The notes under the pieces were generated by a model. The model did no database searches, was not told the DNA's origin, and saw only the letters and a list, made by a program, of their open reading frames with translations. A stretch of DNA of 64,000 nt from Bailinhaonella thermotolerans (GTDB lineage Bacteria; Actinomycetota; Actinomycetes; Streptosporangiales; Streptosporangiaceae), in the NCBI RefSeq assembly GCF_003594875.1, contig NZ_QZEY01000004.1, forward strand, positions 434,001 to 498,000. The letters run 5' to 3'. The position numbers were made by a program, and so were the translations under genes. Positions 8,161 through 16,983 of this stretch are shown here, piece by piece. Each line of letters begins with the position of its first letter. The stretch's first letter is position 1.

Positions 8161-9573
8161 GTGAAACGTCTCGGTTCCCTGTCCGTCGCGGTCGCCACGC
8201 TGGCCGCGCTCACCGTCACGAGCCAGGGGGCGAGCCCGGGCGAGCCCGCCGTACGGCAGGCGCCCGCGGCCCGGGAGGCGCACGTGCCCGGTGACCTGCG
8301 CGCGATGCTGCGCGAGATCGACGCCCGCCGCGTCGAGAAGTCGATCAGGACCCTGGTCGGGTTCGGCACCCGCAACACGCTGTCCAGCCAGGACGACCCC
8401 CGGCGCGGCATCGGGGCGGCCCGCGACTGGATCAGGCGCGAGTTCGAGTCCCACGCCGCCGCGTCGGGCGGCCGGATGAAGGTCGAGCTGCAGGGGTACG
8501 TGCAGCAGCCGGGCCCCGAGCACCCCCGCATCCCGCGCCCGGTACAGATCACGAACGTCGTCGCCACGCTCACCGGGACGCAGCCCGCCTCGTCCGGCCG
8601 CGTGTACGTCGTGAGCGGCCACTACGACTCCATGTGCACCAGCCCGACGAACGACACCTGCGACGCGCCGGGCGCGGACGACGACGCGTCCGGGGTCGCG
8701 GCCGTGCTGGAGATGGCGCGGGTGATGGCGAAGCGCGCGTTCGACGCCACGATCGTGTTCATGGCGGTGGCGGGGGAGGAGCAGGGCCTGTACGGCTCGA
8801 CGCACTTCGCCGAGCAGGCGCGGCAGCGGGGCGTGAACATCGCGGGGATGATCACCAACGACATCGTCGGCAGCTCCACCGCCCAGGACGGCACCCGCGA
8901 CCCGCGCACGGTCCGCCTCTTCGCCGAGGGCGTGCCGACCGACGAGACCCCGGAGGAGGCGAACGTCCGCCGCTCGGTGGGCGGCGAGAACGACTCGGAG
9001 TCGCGCCAGCTCGCCCGGCACATCAAGGAGAGCGCCGAGCGCGCGGTGCCCGGCATGACCGTGCGGATCGTCTACCGGCGGGACCGCTACCTGCGCGGCG
9101 GCGACCACATCCCGTTCCTCCAGCGCGGCTACCCCGCCGTGCGGTTCACCGAACCCCACGAGGACTACCGGCACCAGCACCAGGACGTCCGGGTCGAGGA
9201 CGGCGTGCGGTACGGCGACCTGCCGGAGTTCGTGGACTTCGCCTACACCGCCCGCGTCGCCCAGGTGAACGCCGCCGCCCTGGCCACCCTCGCCCGCGCC
9301 CCCGCCGTCCCGCGCGACGCCCGGATCCTGACCCGGCGGCTGACCAACGACACCGAGCTGACCTGGGCCCCGAACCCCGAGCCCGACCTGGCCGGATACG
9401 AAATCGTCTGGCGCGACACGACGGAGCCCTACTGGACCCACGTCATCCCGGTCGGCGACGTGACGTCGTACACGGTCCGCGGCATGTCCAAGGACAACTT
9501 CTTCTTCGGCGTCCGGGCCGTGGACCGAGAGGGCCACCGCGGCCCCGTCGCCTTCCCCCTGCCCCAGCGCTGA
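8161..9573 (+). CDS. Secreted M28-family zinc aminopeptidase with C-terminal FnIII-like domain
   Basis: Exported metallopeptidase of 470 residues, probably an aminopeptidase acting on extracellular peptides. The GTG at 8161 lies 8 nt after GGAG and gives the signal peptide MKRLGSLSVAVATLAALTV; the GTG at 8152 in the same frame overlaps that site and is less likely. M28 metal ligands are visible in order: SGHYDS, GADDDASG, AGEEQGLYGS (catalytic Glu pair), NDIVGSS and a final histidine in EPHEDYRHQH. After about residue 385 a module with LTWAPNPEPDLAGYEIVWR and YTVRG resembles a fibronectin type III domain. A second M28 enzyme lies at 40296-41831; the two are not close copies. Confidence 0.92.
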   Translation: MKRLGSLSVAVATLAALTVTSQGASPGEPAVRQAPAAREAHVPGDLRAMLREIDARRVEKSIRTLVGFGTRNTLSSQDDPRRGIGAARDWIRREFESHAAASGGRMKVELQGYVQQPGPEHPRIPRPVQITNVVATLTGTQPASSGRVYVVSGHYDSMCTSPTNDTCDAPGADDDASGVAAVLEMARVMAKRAFDATIVFMAVAGEEQGLYGSTHFAEQARQRGVNIAGMITNDIVGSSTAQDGTRDPRTVRLFAEGVPTDETPEEANVRRSVGGENDSESRQLARHIKESAERAVPGMTVRIVYRRDRYLRGGDHIPFLQRGYPAVRFTEPHEDYRHQHQDVRVEDGVRYGDLPEFVDFAYTARVAQVNAAALATLARAPAVPRDARILTRRLTNDTELTWAPNPEPDLAGYEIVWRDTTEPYWTHVIPVGDVTSYTVRGMSKDNFFFGVRAVDREGHRGPVAFPLPQR

Positions 9574-9622
9574 CCGGGAGGGGCCGGGAGGGCCGGGAGG
9601 GGCTGGAAGGGGGACGGGCGGG

Positions 9623-11635
9623 TCAGGACGTGAGGACCTCCAGGAGCTGGGGGCCGTATTTGGTGAGCTTGTTCTGGCCGATGCCGCTGATCTTGGAGAG
9701 TGCCTCCAGGGTGGTGGGGGACTCGGCGGCGATGGCGCGCAGGGTGGCGTCGTGGAAGATGACGTAGGCCGGGACGCCCTGTTCCTTGGCGGTGGCGGCG
9801 CGCCAGGCGCGCAGGCGCTCGAAGAGGGGGGCGGCGCCGGCGGGGAGGTCCACGGCGGCGCGGGTCTTCGAGGCGGTCCTGGCGGACCTGGTGCGGGCCG
9901 CGCGCTCGGGGTCGCGGCGCAGGGGGACCTTGCGCTCCCCGCGGAGGACCTCGGCGCTGGCCGGGGTGAGGCCCAGGGTGTTGTAGGCGGGCTCCACGTC
10001 CAGGAGGCCCTGGGCCACGAGCTGGCGGATGACCGCGCTCCAGTCGCGGTCGCGCAGGTCGGCGCCGACGCCGAAGACCTTGAGCGAGTCGTGGCCGTTC
10101 TCGTCGATCTTGGGAGTGTGCTTGCCCAGGAGGATGTCGATGATGTGGCCGGCGCCGAAGCGCTGCCGCCGCTCGTGCTGGAGGCGGTAGACCGCCGAGA
10201 GCACCTTCTGGGCGGCGACGGTGCCGTCCCAGGACTCGGGGGGCGTCAGGCAGGTGTCGCAGTTGCCGCACTCGCCGGCCTCCTGGCCGAAGTACGCCAG
10301 CAGCCCGGCGCGGCGGCACTCGACGGTCTCGCACAGCGCCAGCATCGCGTCCAGGTGCTGGTTGAGCCTGCGGCGGTGGGCCTCGTCGCCCGGTGAGGTC
10401 TGGATGAGCTTGCGCTGCTGCACGACGTCGGCCAGGCCGTACGCCATCCAGGCGGTGGAGGGCAGCCCGTCGCGGCCCGCCCGGCCGGTCTCCTGGTAGT
10501 AGCCCTCGACGGACTTGGGCAGGTCGAGGTGGGCGACGAAGCGGACGTCCGGCTTGTCGATGCCCATGCCGAACGCGATCGTGGCGACGACCACCAGGCC
10601 GTCCTCGCGCAGGAACCGCGACTGGTTCTCGGCTCGCACGCGGTTGTCCAGGCCCGCGTGGTACGGCACCGCGGGGACGCCGTTGGCGCTCAGGAACTCG
10701 GCGGTCTTCTCGACGCTCGCGCGGCTCAGGCAGTAGACGATCCCGGCGTCGCCCGCGTGCTCGGCGCGGATGAAGTCGAGGAGCTGCCGCTGCGGGCCGT
10801 CCTTGGGGACGATGCGGTACTGGATGTTGGGCCGGTCGAAGCTGGCGACGAAGTGGCGGGCGTCCTCCAGCTTGAGCCGCTGCGCGATCTCGGCGTGGGT
10901 GGCCGGGGTCGCGGTGGCGGTCAGCGCGATCCGGGGCACGTCCGGCCAGCGCTCGTGGAGCGTGGACAGCTCCAGGTAGTCGGGCCGGAAGTCGTGCCCC
11001 CACTGGGCGACGCAGTGCGCCTCGTCGATCGCGAACAGCGAGATCCGCCCCCGGTCGAGGAGCCGCCGCGTGGCCTCCAGCTTCAGCCGCTCCGGCGCGA
11101 GGTAGAGCAGGTCGATCTCGCCGGCGAGGAAGGCGTCCTCCACGATGTGGCGCTCGTCGGGCCCCTGCGTCGAGTTGAGGAACCCGGCGCGCAGCCCCAG
11201 CGCCCGCAGCGCGTCCACCTGGTCCTGCATGAGCGCGATCAGCGGCGACACCACCACGCCCACGCCGGGCCGTACCAGCGCGGGGATCTGGTAGCACAGC
11301 GACTTCCCGCCTCCGGTGGGCATGAGCACGAGCGCGTCGCCCCCGCCGATCACGTGCTCGATGATCTCCCGCTGCTCGCCCCGGAACGTGTCGTAGCCGA
11401 ACACGCTCCGCAGCACCCGGGCCGCCTCCGCCGGGTCCGGCGGCGGGCCGCCGGCCGCGGGGGGGGACGGACGGGCGGGCTCGCCGTCGGGTTCGTCCCA
11501 CATGTCGGGATAGGGCTCGTCGTCCATCCCCTCCCACATGTCCGGGTGAGGCTCGGCGGGCACGCTCACGGCGCCCGCGTCCGCGAAGGGGTCGCGCTCG
11601 GAGGGCTCTGCGGAGCCGGTCTCGGGGTAGGCCAC
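9623..11635 (-). CDS. recQ: ATP-dependent DNA helicase RecQ
   Basis: RecQ-family 3'-5' DNA helicase of 670 residues, used in recombination and replication-fork repair. Walker A is MPTGGGKS (Lys111), the DEAH box is [20 protein letters not shown], and motif VI reads [11 protein letters not shown] zinc-binding RQC region ([13 protein letters not shown]... ECGNCDTC) and a C-terminal HRDC domain ([22 protein letters not shown]) complete the classic architecture. The GTG start has no strong ribosome site, and an internal Met could serve. The first 65 residues are an acidic Pro-rich tail containing PDMW twice (31-34, 43-46). The gene is convergent with the M28 peptidase gene. Confidence 0.95.
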   Translation of the reverse strand: MAYPETGSAEPSERDPFADAGAVSVPAEPHPDMWEGMDDEPYPDMWDEPDGEPARPSPPAAGGPPPDPAEAARVLRSVFGYDTFRGEQREIIEHVIGGGDALVLMPTGGGKSLCYQIPALVRPGVGVVVSPLIALMQDQVDALRALGLRAGFLNSTQGPDERHIVEDAFLAGEIDLLYLAPERLKLEATRRLLDRGRISLFAIDEAHCVAQWGHDFRPDYLELSTLHERWPDVPRIALTATATPATHAEIAQRLKLEDARHFVASFDRPNIQYRIVPKDGPQRQLLDFIRAEHAGDAGIVYCLSRASVEKTAEFLSANGVPAVPYHAGLDNRVRAENQSRFLREDGLVVVATIAFGMGIDKPDVRFVAHLDLPKSVEGYYQETGRAGRDGLPSTAWMAYGLADVVQQRKLIQTSPGDEAHRRRLNQHLDAMLALCETVECRRAGLLAYFGQEAGECGNCDTCLTPPESWDGTVAAQKVLSAVYRLQHERRQRFGAGHIIDILLGKHTPKIDENGHDSLKVFGVGADLRDRDWSAVIRQLVAQGLLDVEPAYNTLGLTPASAEVLRGERKVPLRRDPERAARTRSARTASKTRAAVDLPAGAAPLFERLRAWRAATAKEQGVPAYVIFHDATLRAIAAESPTTLEALSKISGIGQNKLTKYGPQLLEVLTS

Positions 11636-11830
11636 CCGGCTACTCTAGGCCGCCCCGCGCCCTTCCCCGCGCGGTTGTCCACAGCCCGCCGACGGCTCCC
11701 GTGGCACGGAGGGAACACGTCCTCAGCGGGACGGGACGCGCCGGCGCCGGGATCGCCGTGAGCGGGGTGGCGCAAGCCGTCAAGAGGGGCGAACAGGGTT
11801 AAGAAGGGCTCAATCGGAAAACGGTCGGCT

Positions 11831-13165
11831 ATGAACACTGTCGCATCGACGCGTGCCCGTGAACGTGAGGGAACCCCCGGGGTGGCGGCGGCCTCCCGGG
11901 AGCCGGCGAGCCGGCCGCCGGCGGGACTCGCGCTGCTGAACCGGATGGACAACACGCTCGCGCTGCTGCTGGACGCCTACGGGTTCATCTCCGGGCGGGC
12001 GCGGGCGCTGGGCGCGGACGTGTTCGACACGCGGCTGCTGATGCGGAAGACGACGTGCGTGACCGGGGCGGAGGCCGCGCGCGTCTTCTACGACCCGGAC
12101 CGGTTCGTCCGGCGCAAGGCGGCGCCGCACCGGCTCACGGTGACGTTGTTCGGCAAGGGCGGGGTGCAGTCCACGGACGGGGCCACGCACGCCGCGCGCA
12201 AGGCGATGTTCATGTCGTTCATGACGCCCGCGTCGCGGGAGCGGCTGTCGGAGCTGGCCCGGGACCGGTGGCGGGAGTACATCCGCAGGTGGGAGGGCAT
12301 GCCGCGGGTCAACCTGTTCGACGAGAGCAGCAGGCTGATCTGCGAGGCCGTGTTCGACTGGGCGGGCGTGCCGCTGCCCGCGCGGCTGGTGGACCCCATG
12401 ACCGAGCGGCTCAAGTCGATGATCGAGGCCCCGGCGGCGGTCGGGCCGAGGTACGTCCGGGGACGGCTCGGGCGGATCCGGGCCGAGCAGTCGCTGGGCG
12501 AGCTGATCCGGCTGGTGCGCCGGAGGCCGCCCGAGGCCACGATCCTGAGCACGATCGCGCACTACCGGGACCCGGACGGGAGCCTCCTCGACCCCCGCGT
12601 CGCGGCGGTGGAGCTGCTCAACGTGCTGCGGCCCACGGTGGCGGTCGGCCGGTACGTCGTGTTCACCGCCCTGGCCCTGCACGCCCACCCTGAGCACCGG
12701 GAGCGGATCCGCGGCGGCGACGAGGAGTTCACCGAGCACTTCGTCCAGGAGGTGCGCCGGTTCTACCCCTTCTTCCCGCTGGTCGCGGCGCGGGTGGCGC
12801 GGCCGTTCGAGTGGCGCGGCCACCGGTTCCCCGCCGGGCGGCGGGTGCTGCTGGACCTGCAGGGCGTCAACCACGACCCGCGCCTGTGGGACCGGCCCGG
12901 CGAGTTCCGCCCGGAGCGGTTCGCCGAGGGCGACTGGGACGGGAGCGCGTACACGTTCGTGCCCCAGGGCGGCGGCGACCACTACCGCGACCACCGCTGC
13001 CCCGGCGAGTGGATCACGATCGACCTGATGAAGACGGCCGCCCGCGCCCTCACCCGCGAGATGACCTATCACGTGCCGCCCCAGGACCTGCGCATGAGCT
13101 CGTCGTACGCGCCCGCGATCCCCAGGAGCCGCTTCGTGATCGACCACGTGCGTGCCGCCGGCTGA
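11831..13165 (+). CDS. Cytochrome P450 of the CYP152 fatty-acid peroxygenase type
   Basis: Heme enzyme of 444 residues. The heme loop PQGGGDHYRDHRCPGEW, with ligand Cys390, is the hallmark of CYP152 peroxygenases (P450-BSbeta, SPalpha, OleT), which use H2O2 directly on fatty acids. The I-helix has ELLNVLRPTVAVGRY, with Arg267-Pro268 replacing the usual acid-alcohol pair; that Arg binds the substrate carboxylate. The K-helix ExxR is at 307-310. Residue 113 is Gln (GVQSTDG), as in the hydroxylating members, where the decarboxylase OleT has His. The first 35 residues are unconserved. No ferredoxin or reductase gene is adjacent, in keeping with peroxide use. Expected reaction: alpha/beta-hydroxylation of long-chain fatty acids. 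Confidence 0.93.
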   Translation: MNTVASTRAREREGTPGVAAASREPASRPPAGLALLNRMDNTLALLLDAYGFISGRARALGADVFDTRLLMRKTTCVTGAEAARVFYDPDRFVRRKAAPHRLTVTLFGKGGVQSTDGATHAARKAMFMSFMTPASRERLSELARDRWREYIRRWEGMPRVNLFDESSRLICEAVFDWAGVPLPARLVDPMTERLKSMIEAPAAVGPRYVRGRLGRIRAEQSLGELIRLVRRRPPEATILSTIAHYRDPDGSLLDPRVAAVELLNVLRPTVAVGRYVVFTALALHAHPEHRERIRGGDEEFTEHFVQEVRRFYPFFPLVAARVARPFEWRGHRFPAGRRVLLDLQGVNHDPRLWDRPGEFRPERFAEGDWDGSAYTFVPQGGGDHYRDHRCPGEWITIDLMKTAARALTREMTYHVPPQDLRMSSSYAPAIPRSRFVIDHVRAAG

Positions 13166-13184
13166 CCGCGCCCTGACGGGCCCG

Positions 13185-13290
13185 GTCACTCCCGCCGCCG
13201 CGCGAGGAACGCGCGGGTAGTGGGCGTAGAAGTCCGGCCGGGTCCCGTCCACGTCGGTGAAGCCGTGCTCCCGCGCGGCCCGGCTCAGGC
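13185..13290 (-). pseudogene. C-terminal fragment resembling a short-chain dehydrogenase
   Basis: In the minus frame running off the TetR stop codon, about 35 codons read as natural protein: REHGFTDVDGTRPDF, then YAHYPRVPR. The GFTDVDGxRPD signature recalls the extreme C-terminus of a group of SDR oxidoreductases. There is no start codon or Rossmann domain in front; upstream the frame is only the shadow of the TetR gene. The simplest reading is a deletion that left the tail of a former neighbour gene. The assignment is from memory of the motif and needs a search. Confidence 0.4.
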
Positions 13291-13869
13291 GCGGTACGGC
13301 GCCAGGACGTGGTCCACGTCGTCGCGGAGGTGCTCCAGCAGCTCTCCTTCGCCCGACAGCGCCCAGAGGATGTGCGCGCCGTTGTAGGCGACGTGGACGG
13401 CGCGCGCCAGGCGGGCCGGGTCGGTGCCCGGGACCAGGTCCCCGGCGGCGACGGCGTCGGCGAGGAGCCCCGCGATCTCCTCCTGCGTCGCGCGGGTGTG
13501 GATGAGGGCCAGCTCGCGGTGCTCCGGGTCGGTCAGGTCGAGCTGGAGGACGCTCATGCTGTTGGCCAGCTCCTCGGGGGTGCGGACGCCGGACGCGAGC
13601 GCGGCCAGGGCGGCCTGGAGCGCGTCGAGCGGGGCCGGGTGCCCGGCCCTGGCCTCGATGAACGGCGTGCGCGCCTCGCCCGTGGCGTACCGCTCGAAGG
13701 CCAGCAGGAGACCGCGCTTGGAGCCGAAGCGCTGCACGAGCGTCGCCGGGGCCAGTCCCGCCTCCCTGGCCACGACGGCCAGGGTGAGCCTCCCGACGCC
13801 GACCTGGTTGAGCGCCCGCCCGGTGGCCTCCAGGATCTCCTCGTCGCTGGTGGTCCGTGGTCTCGGCAT
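13285..13869 (-). CDS. TetR-family repressor of the divergent efflux gene
   Basis: Regulator of 194 residues. The ATG at 13869 follows GGGGAGGGG; an ORF start 25 codons upstream has no such site and would overlap the operator. The N-terminal HTH spans about residues 10-55 (EEILEATGRALNQVG, LTLAVVAREAGLAPATLVQRFGSK). The C-terminal ligand domain is variable, as usual. It is transcribed away from an MFS exporter gene 99 bp distant, the classic layout for a repressor released by the drug its partner exports. A 24-bp imperfect palindrome lies 14 bp before the start. Confidence 0.92.
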   Translation of the reverse strand: MPRPRTTSDEEILEATGRALNQVGVGRLTLAVVAREAGLAPATLVQRFGSKRGLLLAFERYATGEARTPFIEARAGHPAPLDALQAALAALASGVRTPEELANSMSVLQLDLTDPEHRELALIHTRATQEEIAGLLADAVAAGDLVPGTDPARLARAVHVAYNGAHILWALSGEGELLEHLRDDVDHVLAPYRA

Positions 13870-13882
13870 GCCGCCCCTCCCC

Positions 13883-13906
13883 GTTAGTGAATGCCTGTTT
13901 GCTAAC
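13883..13906. promoter_or_regulatory. Candidate TetR operator
   Basis: Imperfect palindrome with arms GTTAG-N2-AA and TT-N2-CTAAC around six bases, in the TetR/MFS divergent promoter. A related but weaker sequence (ATTCATTTAGTAAC) lies at 13940-13952 close to the MFS start. Size and position suit a TetR dimer pair controlling both genes. Confidence 0.6.
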
Positions 13907-13968
13907 TCTACCCCACGTGTGTAAGTTTCCAAACGAACATTCATTTAGTAACTCTTCAAGGGGATCGG

Positions 13969-15354
13969 ATGCGGAAGACACGGGGCCCTGGCCTGCTCCT
14001 CGCCGTGCTGTGCATGGCGCAGGCAATGCTGGTGCTGGACCTGGTCGTGGTGACGGTCGCGCTGCCGTCGATGCGTGACGACCTGGGCGTCTCCGAGGGC
14101 GCCCTGCAATGGATGATCACCGCGTACGGCCTGGCGTACGGCGGCTTCATGATCACCGCCGGGCGGGCGGGGGACCTCTTCGGGCACCGGCGCGTCCTGG
14201 TCGCCGGGCTCGCGGTGTTCACGGCCGCCTCGCTGCTGGCCGGGCTGGCGACCGGCCCCGTGACCGCGTTCGCCGCCCGCGCGCTCCAGGGCGTCGGCGC
14301 GGCGCTCGTCTCGCCGACCGCGCTCGCGCTGGTCACCACCGCCTTCGCCGAGGGGCCCGCGCGGAACCGGGCCCTCGGCGTCTGGGGGGCGGTGTCCTCG
14401 GCCGGGGCGACCGCCGCGAGCCTGGTGGGCGGCCTGCTCACCGACCTCGTGGACTGGCGGGCGATCTTCCTGGTGAACCTGCCGGTCGGCGTCGTCGTGC
14501 TCGCCGCCGTGCTGCGCCTGGTGCCGGCCGCGCGGCCGGAGCGCTCCGGGCGGCTCGACGTGGCGGGGGCCGCGCTGCTGACCGGCGGGGCGGTGCTGCT
14601 CGTCGCCGCCGTCACCCAGTCGGCCGAGGGGCTCGGCGCGCCCGTCGCGCTCATGGGGCTCGGGGCGGTCGCGCTCCTCGCGGCGTTCGTCGCGGTGGAG
14701 CGCCGGGTCGCCGCGCCGATCGTCCGGTTCTCCCTGTTCCGCAGCCCGCACGTGCGCTACGGCAACCTGATCTGCCTGGTCGTCTCCTCCTCCGGCCTGG
14801 CGGCGCAGTTCTTCACCGCGCTCTCCCTTCAGCACGTCGGCGGGCTGTCCCCGCTGGTCACGGGGCTGGTGTTCGCGCCGGTCTCGGCGGCGATCGTGCT
14901 GGTCTCCACCCGCGTCGGCCCGCTCGCCGGCCGCTTCGGGGTGCGCCGCATGATCGTCGCCGGGGCCCTCGTCACCGGCCTGGGCCTGCTGGCCCTCGGC
15001 CTCGCCCCCATGGGCCACGTGTGGACGGCCCTGCCCGGCCTGCTCCTCTGCGGTCTGGGCGCCGGCCTCGCGTACGCCCCGTCGATCGTCGTCTCCACCA
15101 CCGGGGTCGCCGGCGCGGACCAGGGGCTGGCCTCCGGCCTGATCAACACGTCCTTCCAGCTCGGCGGCCCGCTCGGCCTCGCGGTCGTCAACGCCGTCTC
15201 CGCGGCCGTCATCGCGGACGGGACCGGCGCGGCGGCCCTGGCCGGCGGCTACGGCGCGGCCTTCCTGACCGCCGCCGCGCTCTGCCTCCTCATCCCCCTG
15301 CTCGTCCGGGCCGTCCCCCGCGCCGCCGCCCCCGCCGAGGTCCCGGTGTCCTGA
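13969..15354 (+). CDS. MFS drug efflux transporter, DHA2 (14-helix) type
   Basis: Membrane exporter of 461 residues driven by the proton gradient. About 14 hydrophobic helices can be counted. Motif A is GRAGDLFGHRRVLVAG near residues 64-79, and the antiporter motif C region lies around GAVSSAGATAASLVGGLLTD. The N-terminus MLVLDLVVVTVALPSMRDDLG is characteristic of EmrB/QacA-like DHA2 proteins. The start at 13969 follows AAGGGG. Divergent from a TetR gene with an operator between them, so it is probably induced by its own substrate, a drug or toxic metabolite that cannot be named. Confidence 0.93.
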   Translation: MRKTRGPGLLLAVLCMAQAMLVLDLVVVTVALPSMRDDLGVSEGALQWMITAYGLAYGGFMITAGRAGDLFGHRRVLVAGLAVFTAASLLAGLATGPVTAFAARALQGVGAALVSPTALALVTTAFAEGPARNRALGVWGAVSSAGATAASLVGGLLTDLVDWRAIFLVNLPVGVVVLAAVLRLVPAARPERSGRLDVAGAALLTGGAVLLVAAVTQSAEGLGAPVALMGLGAVALLAAFVAVERRVAAPIVRFSLFRSPHVRYGNLICLVVSSSGLAAQFFTALSLQHVGGLSPLVTGLVFAPVSAAIVLVSTRVGPLAGRFGVRRMIVAGALVTGLGLLALGLAPMGHVWTALPGLLLCGLGAGLAYAPSIVVSTTGVAGADQGLASGLINTSFQLGGPLGLAVVNAVSAAVIADGTGAAALAGGYGAAFLTAAALCLLIPLLVRAVPRAAAPAEVPVS

Positions 15355-15365
15355 CCCGCCACGCA

Positions 15366-15461
15366 CGGCTCGCGCCCGGCTGCGGCGTACGGCTCGGGCC
15401 CGGCTGCGGCGTGCGGCTCGCGCCGGGATGCGGCGTGCGGCTCGCGCCCGGGCCCGGCGCG
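15366..15461. repeat. 24-bp tandem repeat, four copies, TACGGCTCGCG family
   Basis: Units start at 15366, 15390, 15414 and 15438, each beginning CGGCTCG(C/G)G and ending CGGCGT(A/G). The fourth unit runs into an inverted copy that forms the hairpin at 15438-15466. It lies directly after the MFS gene. Confidence 0.85.
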
Positions 15462-15466
15462 AGCCG
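15438..15466 (+). terminator. 11-bp stem hairpin after the MFS gene
   Basis: CGGCTCGCGCC (15438-15448) pairs perfectly with 15456-15466 across the 7-nt loop CGGGCCC. It is the only strong hairpin between the MFS and hydrolase genes and probably terminates the former. Confidence 0.65.
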
Positions 15467-15545
15467 TACGGGAGGCCCCTCGCGATCGGCGGGACGGGCG
15501 GTTCTACGCTTGCCCTTTCATCCGGCGTTGATCGCGGAGGCGAAC

Positions 15546-16388
15546 GTGTTCGACCCCTTTGCTGACGACCCCCCGGCCGGGCTGCTGCCGCCGGCCGAGA
15601 CCCCGGCCGTGACGTTCGAGAGCGGCGGCGTCACCCTGCCCGGGGTGCTGCACGTCCCGGCCGGGCCGGGTCCGCATCCGATCGTGGTGCTCCTGCACGG
15701 CTTCCCCGGGAACGAGCGGAACTTCGACCTGGCGCAGGTGCTGCGCCGGGCCGGGTACGCGACCGTGGTCTTCCACTACCGGGGCTCGTGGGGCGCGGGC
15801 GGGACGTACTCCTGGGGCTCGGTGCTCGAGGACGCGGCCCGGGTCGTCCGGGCGGTCCGGGAGGAGGGTTTCGCGGCGGCCCACCGGCTGGACCCGGAGC
15901 GCCTGGCCGTGGCCGGTCACAGCCTGGGCGGTTTCGCGGCGCTGCGCACGGCGGCCGGCGACCCCTCCGTCCGGGCCGTCGCCTCGATCGCCGGGTTCGA
16001 CCTGGGGATCGCGGCCGGGGAGTGCGCGGCGGACCCGGCGGCGCGCGCGGGATACGTGGAGGCGTTCGGCGATGAGCTGCTGCCGCTCGCGGGCACCAGC
16101 GGCGAGGCCCTGATCGCCGAACTGGAGGCCGCCGGGGACGAGTGGCGGCTGCGCCGGCTGGCCCCGCGGCTGGCCGACCGCCCGGTGCTGCTGGTGGCCG
16201 GCGAACGCGACGACGTGGCCAGGCCCGAGATCCACCACCACCCGCTCGTGGCCGAGTACGCCGCCCATCCGGTGCCCCTCCTGGAGCACCGCCTCCTCTC
16301 CTCCGACCACGCCCTCTCCGGCGACCGCGTCACCCTCGCCCGCACCCTCCTGACCTTCCTGACCCCCCACCTCAACCCCACCCCCTGA
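15546..16388 (+). CDS. Alpha/beta-fold hydrolase
   Basis: Serine hydrolase of 280 residues, cytoplasmic. The GTG at 15546 lies 5 nt after GGAGG; the frame is open much further left but only as a shadow of the MFS gene. The oxyanion region is LLHGFPGNERNFD, the nucleophile elbow is AGHSLGG, the acidic residue is probably in VAGERDDVARPE, and the catalytic His is in SSDHALSGDR. The fold resembles the dienelactone-hydrolase/acyl-peptidase-like group (S9/DUF3887-like small hydrolases). Substrate unknown. A 16-bp stem terminator follows 10 bp after the stop. Confidence 0.88.
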   Translation: MFDPFADDPPAGLLPPAETPAVTFESGGVTLPGVLHVPAGPGPHPIVVLLHGFPGNERNFDLAQVLRRAGYATVVFHYRGSWGAGGTYSWGSVLEDAARVVRAVREEGFAAAHRLDPERLAVAGHSLGGFAALRTAAGDPSVRAVASIAGFDLGIAAGECAADPAARAGYVEAFGDELLPLAGTSGEALIAELEAAGDEWRLRRLAPRLADRPVLLVAGERDDVARPEIHHHPLVAEYAAHPVPLLEHRLLSSDHALSGDRVTLARTLLTFLTPHLNPTP

Positions 16389-16397
16389 CCCCGCGTC

Positions 16398-16442
16398 GCC
16401 TTGGGCTCTCCCCGAAACGTGACCAAGGGGAGAGCCCAAGGC
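16398..16442 (+). terminator. Strong hairpin terminator after the hydrolase gene
   Basis: GCCTTGGGCTCTCCCC (16398-16413) pairs perfectly over 16 bp with 16427-16442; the loop is 13 nt. It lies between convergent genes and could serve both strands. Confidence 0.85.
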
Positions 16443-16673
16443 TCGTCCCGCCGCCCATCGTTCTCGCCGCCGCGTCCCGAGACCCCCACCTCATGACGCG
16501 CTCGCGCAAGCCGCGGGCCGAGCGAGAACACGCCTGAGGGGCCTCCCCGAAGAAGAGGCGGAGGCCGGAGAAGAGCCGCCCATGACACTCCCCGTCCTCG
16601 CACCGGCCCCCGCCGACCCCGTCAGAAGCTGACTCTGGAAGGTGTCCGGCGCTCTTCCGGCGCCGCCGATGGC
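16443..16673. other. Spacer without a recognisable gene
   Basis: About 230 bp between the hairpin and the DUF397 stop codon. Only very short open frames occur here; I see no RNA gene or repeat. Confidence 0.5.
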
Positions 16674-16880
16674 CTATACCTCGAATTCCCCCCGGTGCAC
16701 TCCATTGACGAACGCGACCCATTCCTCCTTGGTGAAACGGAGCATGGCGCCCTCCGGATGGCGTGAGTTGCGAACCAGCACATGATTCGATGAGATCGCG
16801 ACCTCGACGCAGGCCGAGGGGCCGCTTGCGCTGCTCTTGCGCCAGGCGGTGTTGGACTGCCTCTTACGAGTTGTGGTCAC
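16674..16880 (-). CDS. DUF397 domain protein
   Basis: Protein of 68 residues with the DUF397 signature: WRKSSASGPSACVEVAI, then VLVRNSRHPEGAMLRFTKEEWVAFV. DUF397 proteins are small actinobacterial partners encoded next to XRE regulators with a DUF5753-like C-terminus; the pairs recall BldB/WhiJ-type developmental regulators, and some behave like toxin-antitoxin pairs. Here the XRE gene is 103 bp upstream on the same strand. The GTG start follows AGGAGG, which lies inside a perfect 16-bp palindrome. GC content is lower than in the surrounding genes. Confidence 0.9.
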   Translation of the reverse strand: MTTTRKRQSNTAWRKSSASGPSACVEVAISSNHVLVRNSRHPEGAMLRFTKEEWVAFVNGVHRGEFEV

Positions 16881-16885
16881 GATGG

Positions 16886-16901
16886 CCTCCTACGTAGGAG
16901 G
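16886..16901 (-). promoter_or_regulatory. 16-bp perfect palindrome covering the DUF397 ribosome site
   Basis: CCTCCTACGTAGGAGG is its own complement and includes the AGGAGG Shine-Dalgarno of the DUF397 gene. It could be a protein-binding site, or could pair in the mRNA and mask the ribosome site. Confidence 0.6.
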
Positions 16902-16983
16902 ATCGCCCGGGCATGTCTTCGGAGCAAGGGTGAATACGGTGATGCCGATCCGGATCGGCTTCAGCCTTTGATTTCGGGTCGGG

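Noticed and set aside
16499-16540. A 13-codon ORF (MTRSRKPRAEREHA)
   Set aside because: Too short and without a ribosome site; basic Arg-rich peptides arise readily in this DNA.
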